A DNA stretch of 64,000 bases from Piper betle (GCA_033002965.1 JAURVB010014516.1:62001-126000), one strand, 5' to 3'. Positions 12,685 to 25,159 are shown, numbered from the stretch's first letter. The notes: generated from the letters alone by a model not told the origin. Program-made: numbers and translations.

Positions 12685-13724
12685 TGTTCGGGCGCGGGTT
12701 CGTCCGCTGGTGCGGGTTAGAGTGTTCCAACGTCAGGTTGGAAGGGTTCGGTGGGACCGAGGCGCCCTTGCCGCGCAAAGACGACAGCGGGATGAGACTA
12801 AAGAGTCACAAGTATCCAATAACACTTAGACAATTCTTATGCACTCGATGGGATGGCCATTTCCAATCCTAATTATTCATTTCCATAAACATATCATGCT
12901 TGAATGCATGAAAATTGTAGCTTCAATGCTGCTTCAACTTCAGCAGGGAAAGATTGTCTTCCTCCACTGGATTGCACTAACTCCTCCAAGGCGTCTCCTT
13001 CAATTGCAGCAAACCTTCATCTTCAAATGCAGCGTCCTCATCAAAAGCATGTTGGAGCAGCGTTCTCTCCAATCAGCAGCAGCAAGGGTGGCGTCTCCTT
13101 CAATGGCGTCCTTAGTTGCAGCAGGGTGTATTTCAGCAACTCCTTCAATTCAGCAACAGCAAGGCAAGGTCTCCAGTAAGCAAGGTCTCCAGTAAGCAAG
13201 ACAGAGTCTTCTACTTCTTCAAGTGGCTCCTTCTTTAAGTAGTAATGCATGGCATCTCTTTCTTCTAGCCTCCATTGCAGCCAGATCCCCCCTGTAGCAG
13301 CAACAGGCGTCCTCCTTTATAGCAAGTAGCAACAACTTCGTCTTCCTCCACTTCGTCTTCTTCAATGGCAGCAATGACTTCGTCTTCCTCCACTTCGTCT
13401 TCTTCAATGGCAGCAATGACTTCGTCTTCCTCCACTTCGTCTTCTTCGATGGCAGCAATGACTTCGTCTTCCTCCACTTCGCTTCAGTGGCAGCAATGAC
13501 TTCGTCTTCCTCCACTTCGTCTTTTCAATAGCAGCAATGACTTCGTCTTCCTCCACTTCGTCTTCTTCGTCTTCTTCAATCTCGTGGACCCCTTTCCCTC
13601 CTTCCGAATAAATCTCACGTATCTCATTTCTATTAAATTAGGCATAACCACGGGTTCAACCACGACTGGCTGGGTTAACCGTCATGATTGAGCTGAGGGG
13701 TGCGGTGAAAAATTTGGACGAACA
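12685..13724. mobile_element. Solo LTR (or short LTR-like element) with 5-bp target duplication
   Basis: The block starts TGTTCGGGCG and ends GGACGAACA, so it has TG..CA termini inside a TGTTCG/CGAACA inverted repeat. It is flanked on both sides by ATAAT (12680-12684 and 13725-13729). TG..CA ends with a perfect 5-bp direct repeat are the hallmark of an LTR retrotransposon insertion. At 1040 bp with no gag or pol it is best read as a solo LTR left by LTR-LTR recombination. It is far more GC-rich than its flanks and contains the minisatellite at 13335-13580. Orientation is not determined. Confidence 0.75.
13335..13580. repeat. 42-bp minisatellite inside the solo LTR
   Basis: About six units start at 13335, 13377, 13419, 13461, 13499 and 13540. 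The period is 42 bp for the first four, then 38 and 41. Each contains ACTTCGTCTTCCTCCACTTC and GGCAGCAATG. The minus strand can be read as a 14-residue acidic repeat (EEDEVEEDEVIAAI), but this is a by-product of the CTTC-rich unit. Confidence 0.9.
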
Positions 13725-13729
13725 ATAAT

Positions 13730-14890
13730 TATTACACATAATTGTGCTCATAACGCCATTGTTTCTTTTGTCCTTTTACATGTGTCTTGATACGTATTCG
13801 TGTATGTAGCTGATATGTTGTACACATTAATTCATCATTTCTTGTTAAGTGCTGGTTATATATTTATCAATGTATTTCTTTCTCGAGATTCCAAAAGGTT
13901 GCTTCAATCTATTTTTAGTTTGAGTATTGTAAATCAATTGATTTAAATATGATTCAACTTGATCATAACAGTTATAATTTAATCCTTAGATGAATCGGTT
14001 TCCGAGGTATTACAATTATTTTGTGCACTACCTTTAAATCTGTTATGATTTAACTTTTTGTACCAGTTTAATCTCGGTACCTAATTTTTCAGTACGGAAT
14101 ATTTTAAAAAATCCAATCATTTGTTAAAAATTTTATGTATTTTAATCAAAATTAATAAAATATAGATAATAAAAAATATTTTTAACATCTAATAATATAT
14201 TTTATTTATGATTTTAAAATATAGTTTAACCCAATTAAACTAAATGTACTATGTACACCTAAAAATGACGTATGGTCACCAATAAGATATTTAAAATTAT
14301 AATTGGGATAAGATATGATTAAATTGAAATTTAATTCTGAAATTTCATGGATTTGTTTCATCATGTCTTATTAATGAAAAAGAACATGATTGAATGGGAT
14401 CCTTGACATGGGATTCATATTGTTTATGAATTATCTCATTATATCATATTTGTATCTCTTATCCGATCAAGCAAATATATATATTTTTTAATTAGGTTGA
14501 ATTTAGTTTTAATATTTGTTCCTCTCTAACCCGACCAATTAGGAATATGTCTTTTATAAAATACTTTTTATTTAAATCATATGAATTTTAATTAAGTATA
14601 AATTCATATTTGTTCTAAATATAAATATGTTTTACATAGAAGTTATTATGTTACATTTCCAAATATAAATCCAAATTTAATTTATTTAATTTTTTTTAAT
14701 AAAAATATGTTTTATTATTATTCAAGTCAAATATTTGAACATACAAAAGTCCCAAGCCAAAAATGTATTGTGGGCCCATGTCAGTGGGGTCCTCAGTTTG
14801 CATGCAACCCGATAGCAAGTAATCGGAGTCGGACGTTGCTTTTGGCGGGTATTTCCTCTGTTCGTCGCCGGCGGGGGCGACGGCGGCGGC
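13730..14890. other. AT-rich spacer
   Basis: No gene or clear repeat boundary is seen. The last ~100 bp becomes GC-rich as the leader of the next gene. A short upstream frame of 20 codons beginning at ATG 14896 precedes the J-protein start. Confidence 0.5.
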
Positions 14891-14966
14891 GGTAAATGGG
14901 GAAGAAGGAAACTTTCCGGCTCCAATCACCCCAGGGATCGGAAAGTTGCTTGCTTTGAAGGAATCA

Positions 14967-17900
14967 ATGGTCGTCGGCGGCGGCGGAGACGAGGACGGTG
15001 GCCGGCAATGGCCGAGCAGGCCTGTACGGAGGGACGAAGACGGGGCGAAGCTGTGGGGGGCGCTTCTCTTTGGTTTTATCGGAGCGGCAATCACTACTTT
15101 GGCTGTAAGCTCGATCGCTTCTGAAGTTATATCTGATTTTCTTCTTTTTTAATGCAAACTTTGGTGAAAGTTCTCATGTTTTCTTGTAATCATGAATTGA
15201 TTGTATTATGAACTATATTTTGATTAGATACGTGAGAATTTGATTAATTTTTTAAAGTTTAAGCACTAGAGTGTTATGAATTTTAGGGAATTCATTTTAG
15301 AGTTTATTTGTTTCCATGATAATTTAGGCAGTATTGAGTTTTTCTTTGGAGTGAGTATTGAAGATTTTTCTTGTTGCACGGGGGAGCAACTTTGACTATG
15401 GTGTGTACTGTGCCACTTTAACCTATAAATTTGTTTTATTTGATGATATATTTTTGTCAATTTAACCTATGAATTTGGTTTATTTGATGATATATTTTAT
15501 TATACCTTGTGTGCTACTGTAGTTGTAACTCTTATGTGTATGTGTCCTGGGCAGGTTGGACAACTACGGCATTCTTTCAATCGGATATATGCTGAGGTAT
15601 GTGTACCCAGTTCGTTGTTTAGCTGGTTGATAGGCCTTAAGATTTTTTATTTTTTTCAAGGACATTGAAAGCAGCTGATCAAAGTTCATTCAACTGCGTT
15701 ATCTAGCTAAGACAATCCAGTGTTTCTTGACTTTTGCACTTTGTTTTAAAACTATGGTATGCAATTCATGGCTTTGATTAATTGGGTATTTTGTTGAGAA
15801 ATTTATATAACATTTACTTTATAGTTAATGTGAATCATTTCTTCCCGTCATTTTTTTCAGAAAGTTTGTCTTATTGATGATTCATTCCTAGAATAATTCA
15901 TCCTAAAGCTAACTTCTATGCTATTTCCCTTTTCTTTTAAATATTTTATTTGTGGAATACTGTGTATGATCCGTAGAAAATTACTTTGCTGTGAATTTCT
16001 TATTGGGTTAGTTGTAAACAACTGCTGCAAGGCTTCTCTGACAATCTGTACCATTGGAAGAATTTTTCTATACAGTTTATTGTAGAGTGACCACTATCAT
16101 TGATTTGCATTTATAATGAAACTTGGTTATTATATCATCTCTTCTGATGTCATGTAACTTCATTTGTATAAGTTCAATAGGTCACAGTCATGGAAAGGTA
16201 GCACAAAACGTTCATATAGATCAGGTTCTAGCTCTACACATGAAGCTTGGGAGAGATATTACCGCCGGATGCATGAAAAGAATGAGGAAGAAAGGGCAAG
16301 AGTGGTCAGTTCTTTTTGGCCCAATCTTTTATTTCCAATTTTTAGGTAATTTGTATCATGAGGTAAGTCAAGATGATAATTACTCTTAATTTGCTGAGGC
16401 GTGCATGGCTTACCTGGCTGGCTGGCTTTAATAACCAAATATCAAGTGGAGCCAAATGCACTGAGCGCACAATTGAGTGTTGGATTATATTGTTAGTCAG
16501 GGCACGCCCATGATCCCCTGTTTGATCTTTGTATTTAGGACATATAAAGAGAAAGTGCACAGCCTAAATGCTCAAACTTTCTTGACCAGGGAAATTCAAG
16601 CAACAAGAGCTTATAAATAAGTTCAGGTTTGAAATTGAATGTCTAAGAGGGTAGAGGGAAAAAAACATAGTTAGAGTGTGTGACTCTACATTCGCAATTC
16701 CTTTATCCTAACCGCCTTCCCTCCTCTTTTTTCCCTATCTAAAGACTCCCTGCCAACTTGTTTTCAATTTGTCATCCTTTTATCTAGTTCTTCTTAGTCT
16801 GCTTAACAAAATATTCAGAAGGAGAAGAAATTCAGTCTAATAATTGAATGAAAAATCTTTAATGCTGTTTTGATTGCCAAATTGACTCTTCACTTGTCTA
16901 TATTGAATTGGGCCTCACATGCTTATCAGTTGGGTATCCTTCGATTAAATTACTTTATGTCACTGAGATGGAAAGTTTTTCGGTTCTTCTGGTTTGACAA
17001 GAATTTCCTTTAACTATCCCATGCGACTTTTTGTTTAAGACTCGTTGTTTTTTTATCCCAAAATCTTCAATTTTTCATGTGCTTGATCCCTGTGGTTTTT
17101 TAAACAAAATCTTCGCAAGGAGACAAAAATTTTGATCAAATGGTTAAATATAAGATCGTCTATGCTTTGTCAAGTATCACATTGGGTTCTCATATGCCTT
17201 CCAGTTGGTAGCAATAGATCAACTTTGTCAAGGGAATAGGGTATTTTTCAGCTCATCTAGTTGATGATAATTTACATGTTAAATCCTGCGCCACTTTCAT
17301 ATGTTTGATTATGTTTTTGTTGGATGCCATGGTCTGCCATTCTCTTGTAGGAGCGTATAAGACGCATGCAAAGAATATTTAACAGGGAAAGGAACAAGTA
17401 CAGGAGAACTTATGATCCTTCTACGGTTTATGGATCCGATGATTATTATCAACAGTTCCAAGGATACTATTGGCAATGGAATTATGGTTCATCCTACAAT
17501 AATCAGAGAACCAACTCAAGTTCTGGACCAACTGGAGACTCTGCAATGTCACATCACTATTCAGTTTTAGGTCTTGATAGGTATAGAATGACATTGTTCA
17601 CCATGAAAATAGTCTAAGCTCATGCGGAAAGCTAATGGAATTTTTAGTCATAAGTGAAGCTGGCTCATGGTTTAAACACTTTTTATCATTAGTTTTTAAT
17701 GTGTTTTTTCTATTTTGTAGGTTTAGGGCGAAGTCCTATAGTGATGATGAGATTAAGGTATTTGGTACTTCATTATTTGCTCTGATTGGTTTATTCTTTT
17801 TTGAAACTAATTTATTTTCAATCTTGCATCTCATGGGAATTGAAATTATATCTCTTCTTGTTATGTTCTTTATTTGTTCCTGCTTGACTCAGTCTGAGGT

Positions 17901-18648
17901 TGATGACCTGAATGAATGATGCAAGGCTCACTCCTGTCATGCATCAAGAATTCCACCTAACTTTTTTCGATTCTTTAGTGTCTCTTACCTTGGCTTCTTT
18001 TCTGGGTTTTTTTCGAACTTTTTCTGGATTTTTTTACAGTTACTATTCAGTCCATTTCATATTTCGGGCTGTCCCTTTTTATGCAGTTAACTGTGTTTCT
18101 CCTGTTTTGATCTTTTGCAAATTTGGTGTGCAACTTTGTCAGGAGGTTGCTAGCGGGACTAGAAATTTATGTAAATATTATGCATTTTGTGATAACCTTT
18201 AAGAGATTATTTTCCCAACTATATTGGATGAATTGATTTGTCATGATTTTTTCACAAGATCTTATGCTTAGAGATGGTCGATGGTCCCCTCATTGAATTT
18301 TGATGTTTTTTTTGCCAAGTTCATTAGAGGTGCTCCTCTTTGACTATGCTATCTTGTTTGCTAATATACCCCTCTTGCTTATGAATGCTCTATTGACTGT
18401 CATGGCTTGCATCACTTACGTCTGTTAATACAGAAAGCATTTAGGGCTAAAGCAATGCAATACCATCCAGACCAGAACCCCAATAACAAAGGTGGATTAT
18501 TATTTGGTTTCCTGTCTTGTCCTCATTTGCATTTTTTCTGGATTTCCTGATCTTTTTGTTGCCAGAGGCTGCTGAGACCAAGTTTAAAGAGGTGATGACA
18601 TCGTATGAAGCAATAAAATCAGAAAGAAAAAGCACAAATTTCCCTTAA
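14967..18648 (+). CDS. Membrane-anchored protein with C-terminal J domain (DnaJ-like co-chaperone)
   Basis: Seven exons: 14967-15104, 15555-15596, 16173-16304, 17351-17580, 17721-17757, 18434-18491 and 18566-18648, joining to 720 nt (239 aa). The N-terminus is Gly/Arg/Asp-rich, then a probable membrane span LWGALLFGFIGAAITTLA (about 29-46). A Ser/Arg-rich and Tyr-rich middle follows (EAWERYYRRMHEK, a Tyr/Gln-rich stretch). The J domain runs from about 172 to 232: HHYSVLGLDR, KAFRAKAMQYHPDQNP with the HPD motif at 204-206 that stimulates Hsp70 ATPase, then FKEVMTSYEAIKSER. It lacks the Gly/Phe and zinc-finger regions, so it is a class C J-protein. The HPD loop is intact and the frame is clean. 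Its Hsp70 partner and compartment cannot be told from sequence. A 20-codon upstream frame at 14896 could damp translation. Confidence 0.88.
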
Positions 18649-18779
18649 CTAGAGACCAAATACAGGTTTCTGTAATTGATTTGTTGCCAGAGTTCTTACT
18701 TGAGCCAATATTGTTAGGACGCATCTGAAAATTTTTACTGGTTTCAGAACTGCCATTCAAGGTGCTTCATGGTGAAAAC

Positions 18780-19390
18780 GAAACATGCATCATTCATTTT
18801 AGCCGTTTGAATTGATTTTGAAGGCATCTTTATGCAAATGGCTCGTTGGCATCGTCTTCTTGTTTAAGCCAGCTTTGCACTCTGGTGGCAGATTAAGTCA
18901 AAAATTTCAATTACTGCCCAACTGGAACCAGGAAGTCCACCGCGTGCAATTTGATTATATATCATTGGTTGGCGAGGAAAGAAAATTTTGTACTGATTCA
19001 TAACCTGTTACTCCATTTTCGTGTGAAATGCAATATGGTGATCACGTTAAAACATTCTTTTGCTTTGATGCTGTACGTAACTTGTTTGTAGATAACATTT
19101 ACAATTAATGTGTTTGTCACAGCAGGCGCAATCAGGCGACAAATATGTTTGAACAACAATTTACAACATGAACGATATCAGACTACAGAATAAATATCAT
19201 TTTTTCATTGTACATTTGTTGCCAAACTTTTATCTCACATGCATTTTGTAATGGACAAAAACAAAGTCTTAAGATCTATGGTAGCAGCACACAGCTACTA
19301 GTTTTCTAAAACTGTTCAATGCTTTTGACTATGTCTGCTTTACATGTAGTCTTGTAATGCCCAGTTTGATTGCAGCGACTACAATGAACA
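18780..19390. repeat. Source copy of a segment duplicated at 43.4-43.77 kb
   Basis: The segment from the J-protein 3' flank through the 3' end of the MUSTANG gene reappears, diverged, at about 43395-43770 in the same orientation. Shared landmarks are ACTTGTTTGTAG, AATATCAGACTA and CTTGTAATGCCCAGTTTG. Confidence 0.8.
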
Positions 19391-21052
19391 GTGTGTTTTT
19401 CACGACTGTCATCCTCTGTGCACAGCCGCTTCTTTTCAGGGCGCCCCGGCGGTCGTCGAGACTTGGGTGGTCTTACAACTCTACTGATTTCGTCACAAGA
19501 CATAATGCTTGCATTACCCCATTGATGCCTATCTGGGGTGGGATAAATCAACTGGGAATATGCTTCTCGGTATTTAGCTGCCAAGAAACGTTTCTCGCAG
19601 AATTCATACACATCCTTTCTGGAAGAGAGAAGGGCTGCAGCAGCATGCGAGCAAGGCAACCCATAAACCTGCCAGTCTCGGCAAGAACAGTAGTGGGTAC
19701 CAATATTCACAATGTGGGATCGATCTGCAGATATAACCTCAAATTCTACGTGGTCTGATCTAAGAACCTGGTAACTAGTTGCGGAAGATATAACTTCAAA
19801 CAACCTTTTCTCAGCCGAAGGCACCAGAACTGTATTCCACGACATGGCTCTCTCTTTTCTTTCAATGAATTCTCTCCTTAGCTTGTTGTGAATTTGTTCA
19901 ATCACCTGGATTATCGGTAGTTCTCGGGCATCAAAAATCCACGAATTGAACTCCTTGGAGTTGGATGAGACCTGGCCGTATCTAGCACCCTCAAAATATG
20001 CAGTGGCCCAACGAGGAGGAATTTCTTGAATCCATTGGGCTGCTTCTGCAGAAACCTCTTCAATTTCGGACATCCTCTCTTTGAATCCAGTTATGGTGAT
20101 TGAAAGAGCAGCCTTCCACAGGAGTTGAACAAGCCTTGAGTTCTTGAACTTTTCGCCAATTTGCTCACTCAAATGCTTCACAGAATATCCCTGGGCTGCG
20201 GTGGGAAACTTTCTGTCAACTGCATCGACTATCTCTTTCCGACCATCAGACAATATAGTCAATCGAGGCATTGTATTTGTTCTCATCTCCAGGATCTTAT
20301 ACAACTCTGTTAAAAACCACACCCAACTCTCGTGCGTTTCTACGTCTACAACCCCAAAGGCCAATGGAAATAAGCCCCCATCCCCATCAAAAGATGTGGC
20401 AGAAAGTAAGGTGCTCAGATACTTGTTCTTCAATTGCAAGGCACCCAATCCTATGAGGGAAGGCAGCCATTCACAAAACCATAAATTGACGATGAAATGC
20501 AACAAACAGGCTTTGAAACCGGTGATCTGACCCTGCAGTGAATAATTTAGCCACACTTCCAGGATTTGTTCTCTTTATGTGATTGCAATAAGCTGGGAGA
20601 AGACAGTAACCTTCCTCAGAAGATCCATATATGGCAGCTAGGCCTCGCTCCTTTGCCCGCCAAGCTTGCTTGTAGGGTATTGTTATTCCATACTGTTTGT
20701 GAATGTCTTGAAGTATGTCCTTGGGCTTGTAGTTCACATTGTCTCGTAATCTCTCCTCGATGAAATCTACAATCCAGTCAATTGAAGCCTGATGATGACC
20801 AAGTTGAGCAGTTCTTCCACAAGTATGCACTCCTTCAAGACTCCTGACGGTAAAGGTCGAAGCATTTGGAAGTTTAACAGCACGTATACGCCAAGGACAA
20901 CCTTCTTTAGCACACTTAGCAAAGTAGCGGACAAGATCACTCTTTATAATCCGAAGCTCAAAATGTTGAGCAATGGCTGCCTCTTTGATGATTCTCCGGA
21001 ATGTTTTGACATCAGGAAACTCTTGGCCAACAGCAAAATTATGATCTTCCAT
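19306..21052 (-). CDS. MUG: MUSTANG-type domesticated MULE transposase, two one-base frameshifts
   Basis: One coding exon on the minus strand, starting MEDHNFAVGQEFPDVKTFRR. The order is a MuDR N-terminal domain (residues 1-80), the transposase core, a SWIM zinc finger (CSCRDWQVYGLPCSH) and a C-terminal CCHC knuckle (CSRCNQTGHYKTTC) just before the end. Conserved core words include SATSFDGDGGLFPLAFGVVD and YQVLRSDHVEFEVISADRS. At the site where active MULEs have LDGT the sequence is LGAL, so the first catalytic Asp is absent, which fits a domesticated non-transposing protein. No terminal inverted repeats were seen. The frame changes at ~20487-20489 (after VAFHR) and at ~20457-20459. The middle piece IYGFVNGCLP reads in the third frame. 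Adding one base at each site gives 1749 nt, or 582 aa. MUG proteins are nuclear and affect growth and flowering. I place it in the group without a PB1 domain. Confidence 0.85.
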
Positions 21053-21404
21053 TCAAGGAGTTCTAATACATTATTCTTGCTCAGGAAATGAAAGGAGTGA
21101 TCCCAAAGCAGGCAGAAAACAAAACCTCAACAGCAACAGACTGCAAAAATAACACATTGTAAATGAGATACTTTCATTAGAACAACTTCTTGGCAATAAA
21201 TGATAACTGAAGTATGACAGCATATTTGCAGGACTTACACTGATGTCTAAGTACACAAATGAGATGGAAATATGTTTCTGGTTACTAGACTAAAAATTCC
21301 AACAAGACATCCTCATCACCAATAACTTATCTTAGCTAAGCTAGCTTGCCATCATCTACTACCAACAGAATGATTTTATAATTAACATCCAAAATGTTGA
21401 TCCC

Positions 21405-21535
21405 TTGATGCAACCGATAAGGGTTGTCGCCATAGCTTGCAATGGTCATGGGTTCAAATCATGAAACCCGGCAAAATGCTGAGCAATGGTGCTACACATG
21501 CGAGAGCCTTTGTGTGTCTCACCAGAAGCAAAAAT
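21405..21535 (+). repeat. Possible SINE remnant
   Basis: A stretch with a B-box-like word (GGGTTCAAATC, near 21451-21461) preceded by a weak A-box-like region is followed by AAACCCGGCAAAATGC. This loosely resembles tRNA-derived AU-type SINEs of plants. No poly-T tail or target duplication could be confirmed. Confidence 0.3.
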
Positions 21536-22339
21536 AAAGTTTAGATGCAGCTTTACTAAGCTCATCATCATATGCTAATAGTCTAATATGTCAAGAGAAA
21601 ATATCAACATAGAAAAAGTCCTCAATGCAAAAGGCAATCAAGGGCCAAATAATACATTCAGAGTTCACTTTCCTCGCAGACAGGAGTACATTCATGTCAC
21701 TTCAGTGTAATAATAAGATGTCCAAGTTTCAAAATTTCATATCAATAAAATATATACTATACCAATACCACTAACAATGCAAGAAATGAAGACAAGCTGC
21801 AACAAACACTAAATTTTGGAGCTTTGGTATTTAATAACTGCTAGAAATTATAACCCACTCGTCGGCAAAGGTTGTACTTTTCCTATAGGTTACAACCTTT
21901 GATGAACAGTCATGAGCTAAAAGATGTTGCCCGTCATTTTAGTAACTATCCCTTCACTCTCTCCAAAAATATATGCACTGAGGTCTGTGCAATATGCAAC
22001 GCAAAGACACGTGTCGTGAGAACTCTATGGTCCTGGTTTAACCTTAAGACTTGAAAATTTTTATCTGCTACTAATTGTAAGGAAAGTAATTTATATTGCT
22101 TTCTGGATTCTGATTAAATGAGTTTAATCTTCAACCACCTAGTCCGTGCAATATCTCATCAAATAAGAATCTTCTAATCATACTGATCACCAAATTAAGT
22201 CAAAAGATCACTCTTTTACCGAAAAACCAGCTCGATCTCAACTCTTAAACCCCAATCAAGCTCTACAAACAAACAAACAAAAATCCCACATATCAAATTC
22301 AAAACACAGAAACTGAACCCAGTACAGCTTGGAGAAATT

Positions 22340-22510
22340 TAGCTCAACAGAACAGAAAGGGGTCACCCAAGCCTCCTCATCGGCGTTGGAAGGCGGCGAC
22401 TTGGGGGAGTCGGAGCTCGGCCGGGATGGAGGTGCGCATCGGCGGCGGGATGGGCCGCCGGCGCCGGGGAGGAAGGTGGGGGAAGAAGGGATTAGGTGGG
22501 ATGGGTGAGG
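22340..22510 (-). other. Possible 5' UTR exon of the MUSTANG gene
   Basis: A GC-rich block sits alone in AT-rich DNA. On the minus strand it reads as a CT/CG-rich plant leader (CCCACCTTCCTCCCCGGCG...). MUG genes often have a leader intron. The 1.3 kb between this block and the ATG at 21052 would be that intron. There is no decisive splice evidence. Confidence 0.35.
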
Positions 22511-22559
22511 GTAAGAATGGAATTGTGCGGAGAATTTGTGGTTACAAGTAGACTAGGGG

Positions 22560-23130
22560 TGTTATAGGGATTTTGAATAAATATTAGGGTTAATTCAATA
22601 AAAAATATGGGTGTTTGTACGAAAATTTTATGTAATTATGTGGTCCCACTTTGGATTAATAAAAACAAACAAAATTGAGAAAAAGAGGAGCATGTGGAAT
22701 GGGAGAGCCGATCTCCTCACGGCCTAACTCTTATTTGTGTTTATTGTAATAGCTGATTTAAAGTATAATATAATAGGTTTAAATTATTTTAAAAAATAGT
22801 TAATTAAATCAGAAGAGATGATTTAGACTTATTATATTATATTTTAAGTTACATCGTTAAAAATAAAATTAAAATAACTTGATTTTATATTATATAATTG
22901 GCTGGATTATAGACATTAGAATTAATAAATTATTAATTACATGTAAGAAAGAGTCACGCTGTAACAAAGTATAAAAATTTTAAGAGTAAAATTTTTTTAA
23001 GAGGGGTAAAATGTAAAATTATTCACCTTAATCTTATATTTAATAATTATTAAAGTAAAATCATATTTATCACCCGGAGTGGACTATATTAACTTAAGTT
23101 AAAACTTTCCGTCGTATATGTACGTGAGCA
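22560..23130. other. AT-rich spacer
   Basis: No recognisable feature is seen. Confidence 0.4.
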
Positions 23131-23136
23131 AATCAT

Positions 23137-23368
23137 TAGCTACCTCTTCCTCTGTATGTGCCCCTCACTGCTTCTCAGAAAACTCAGAATGAGGAGCCAG
23201 GACATCATCCCCTTCCCCAACTACTACCGGAGCTGTGCCGCAGTTAGCCATTCGCTACCTCTTCTCTCTATATATACCCCTCACCGCTTCTCAGAAAGCC
23301 CAGAATGAGGAGGAGAAGACATCCCCTTCCCCGACAACTACCGGAGCACTGCCGCCGTTAGCCACTGT
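23137..23368 (+). repeat. 115-bp tandem duplication
   Basis: Two imperfect copies are offset by 115 bp (TACCTCTTC at 23141 and 23256). Both contain CCCCTCAC, GCTTCTCAGAAA, CAGAATGAGGAG, CCCCTTCCCC and ACTACCGGAGC. Confidence 0.85.
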
Positions 23369-23369
23369 G

Positions 23370-24620
23370 GGGTATTTTATATCTTACTCCGGTGGACCAT
23401 AACTGAGGATGAAGTCCCTCACCAGAGCGCTACCACAACCTCACTGGAGCCATCCCTGGCAGAAAGAACCATCGCCGGAGCTGGAGAACACGAAGAGATC
23501 ACTGATTCTTATTGTCTTGCATGTTAGGGAGGCCAACGTTAGGCGAATTTCCAGCCAACCCGGTCATACCAAGCCTGTCAAGGAGCATCATCGTGAAGCC
23601 CTCGTATCCCTCTTGAAGTCCAAGCCTTGCCTCGACACCTTCGATGCCCCTAATCGCAGGAAAACCGCCTTGAAGAGTCGACTGGAGAAGAAGAAGGAGC
23701 ACCTCCAACATGCACCGCCGACTTCGAAGCCACTGTTCGGCCAACTTCGGTGATCTCAAACCACGTATCACGTCCAAAAGACTCTTCTTCTGGTAGGCTA
23801 CAATACCCGATCAAGCATCGCTGCTCGCCGGAAAAGACCGCCGAAATTCTGGAGATATAGCCCTATCGTCGAAACTTTACGGCAAAACCGCCGTTGACAA
23901 TCGCCGTATCCAACCATCGGGCCACCACGGTTCGACTCCGGTATCTGCCGCCAACAGGTTTGGGTGGTCGCCGGACCTCAGCGTCGCCCCAGTCGCAGTT
24001 GCTGCCTCCCAAGTCAGCTGTTGTACCATGTGCATACGGACCCATCGGCCCGTTTGTTCTGACCGGATCCGAGTTCTGTTGACGACGTCCGCGTTATGGA
24101 GCTCCTGGCTAGCTTTTGCCTCTAGCGCACCGCACGCCAGGCAGACGCGATCGACAGGTGGTGGTATGGGCTTGCACTTGGAGATCTTGGACAACAGCCC
24201 TGGACGACCAGATTTCGCCGGAAAAGTTGCCAAAAAACGGTTCTAGAACTTGCAAAACAGACATATGTTCGTTGTCTACCTCGTCGCCGGCAGAACTTTA
24301 GGGGTACTTTGGCCGGTGGCGGGGCTTTGACGGTGGCAGGGGATCACCGGAGAATGAAGAGGAGTCTTCAATCTTCACGTCAGAGGTTTGACGGGCGCCG
24401 ACCGATCTTGTTCCTCCTCAGTGGACGAGCTTCGCTCTACCGCACTTCCACTCCCGCCTCCTCCATGCTCGGGCTTCTTCTCCCCCTCGTTCCCGATTTT
24501 CTTTCTGAGAAGGGATGAGGGTATATAAAAAGGACGAGGAAGGGGGAGAAAACCTAGGATTAGTCCAGAATAAACACGGAGAAGAGGCGGTGTGCAGGAG
24601 GTCACTTCCCGGGTCGCTAA
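23370..24620 (+). other. GC-rich non-genic block with a TATA box, possibly LTR-derived
   Basis: About 1.2 kb of high-GC sequence lies between AT-rich flanks. It is rich in GCCGGAAAA, CCGCCG and ACCGGA words, with many short open frames in all registers and none conserved. At 24520-24530 a strong TATAAAAAGG is followed by a purine-rich leader (GAGGAAGGGGGAGAAAACC). The shape (GC-rich body, then TATA and leader) recalls the U3/R part of a large plant LTR, but I could not find matching termini or a target duplication. Confidence 0.4.
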
Positions 24621-24624
24621 TTTA

Positions 24625-25152
24625 ATGAATTAGCACGTTCATTTAGAGTTTGGTTCGACTTAACTTAACTAGAAATTTTACATTTAATTGTTCGAACTCT
24701 AATTCAACTTGAACTCGAATCTTACGAGTCGAGCTTGCAGCAAGGTCGTATTCGACTCAGTTATAATTCAAACTCGACTAGATAAAATAATATAATAATA
24801 TAATTTTATATTATATTATATTATATAATATAATATAATATAGTGAGATAATTGAATATCAAAGAAGTGAGATAATTGAGATGGTAAGTATTCAAGTTGA
24901 TGACCTAGGTACTTGTGACTTTTAAACGAGGTCGGTTTTGAGCTCGTGAACGAGTTCGAGCTCAGAAAATTAAACAGTTTAAGTATATTCGAGTTCGAGT
25001 CGAGCTCGAACACATAAAAGATATTCGAGTTGAACTCGAGCATATATGTTCAAACGCTTTTGATCTCGAGTCGAGTTGAACGAGTTTCGAACTATACGAG
25101 TCGAGTTCGAACACAAGTTAAACTCGGCTCGCTCGCTCAATTAGCACCCCTA
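24625..25152. repeat. Degenerate dispersed element rich in CGAGTTCGAG words
   Basis: The left edge reads TTAGCACGTTCATT and the right edge, inverted, TTAGGGGTGCTAATTGAGCG. In between are many variants of TCGAGTTCGAGTCGAGCTCG and a (TA)-rich centre. This matches a very common, poorly classified non-autonomous repeat type in plants. Similar but weaker stretches lie at 880-1290, 25935-25985 and 60270-60850. Confidence 0.45.
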
Positions 25153-25159
25153 ATCACCT

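Noticed and set aside
13219..13515. Acidic repeat protein on the minus strand
   Set aside because: It is fully explained by the 42-bp minisatellite inside a solo LTR; there is no start context or flanking coding sequence.
14696..15094. 132-codon minus-strand open frame
   Set aside because: Antisense to the J-protein first exon and leader; Pro/Ser composition mirrors the GC-rich leader.
23409..24518. Several 60-118 codon open frames in the GC-rich block
   Set aside because: Overlapping on both strands, no conserved motif, and expected from high GC and absence of stop-rich AT sequence.
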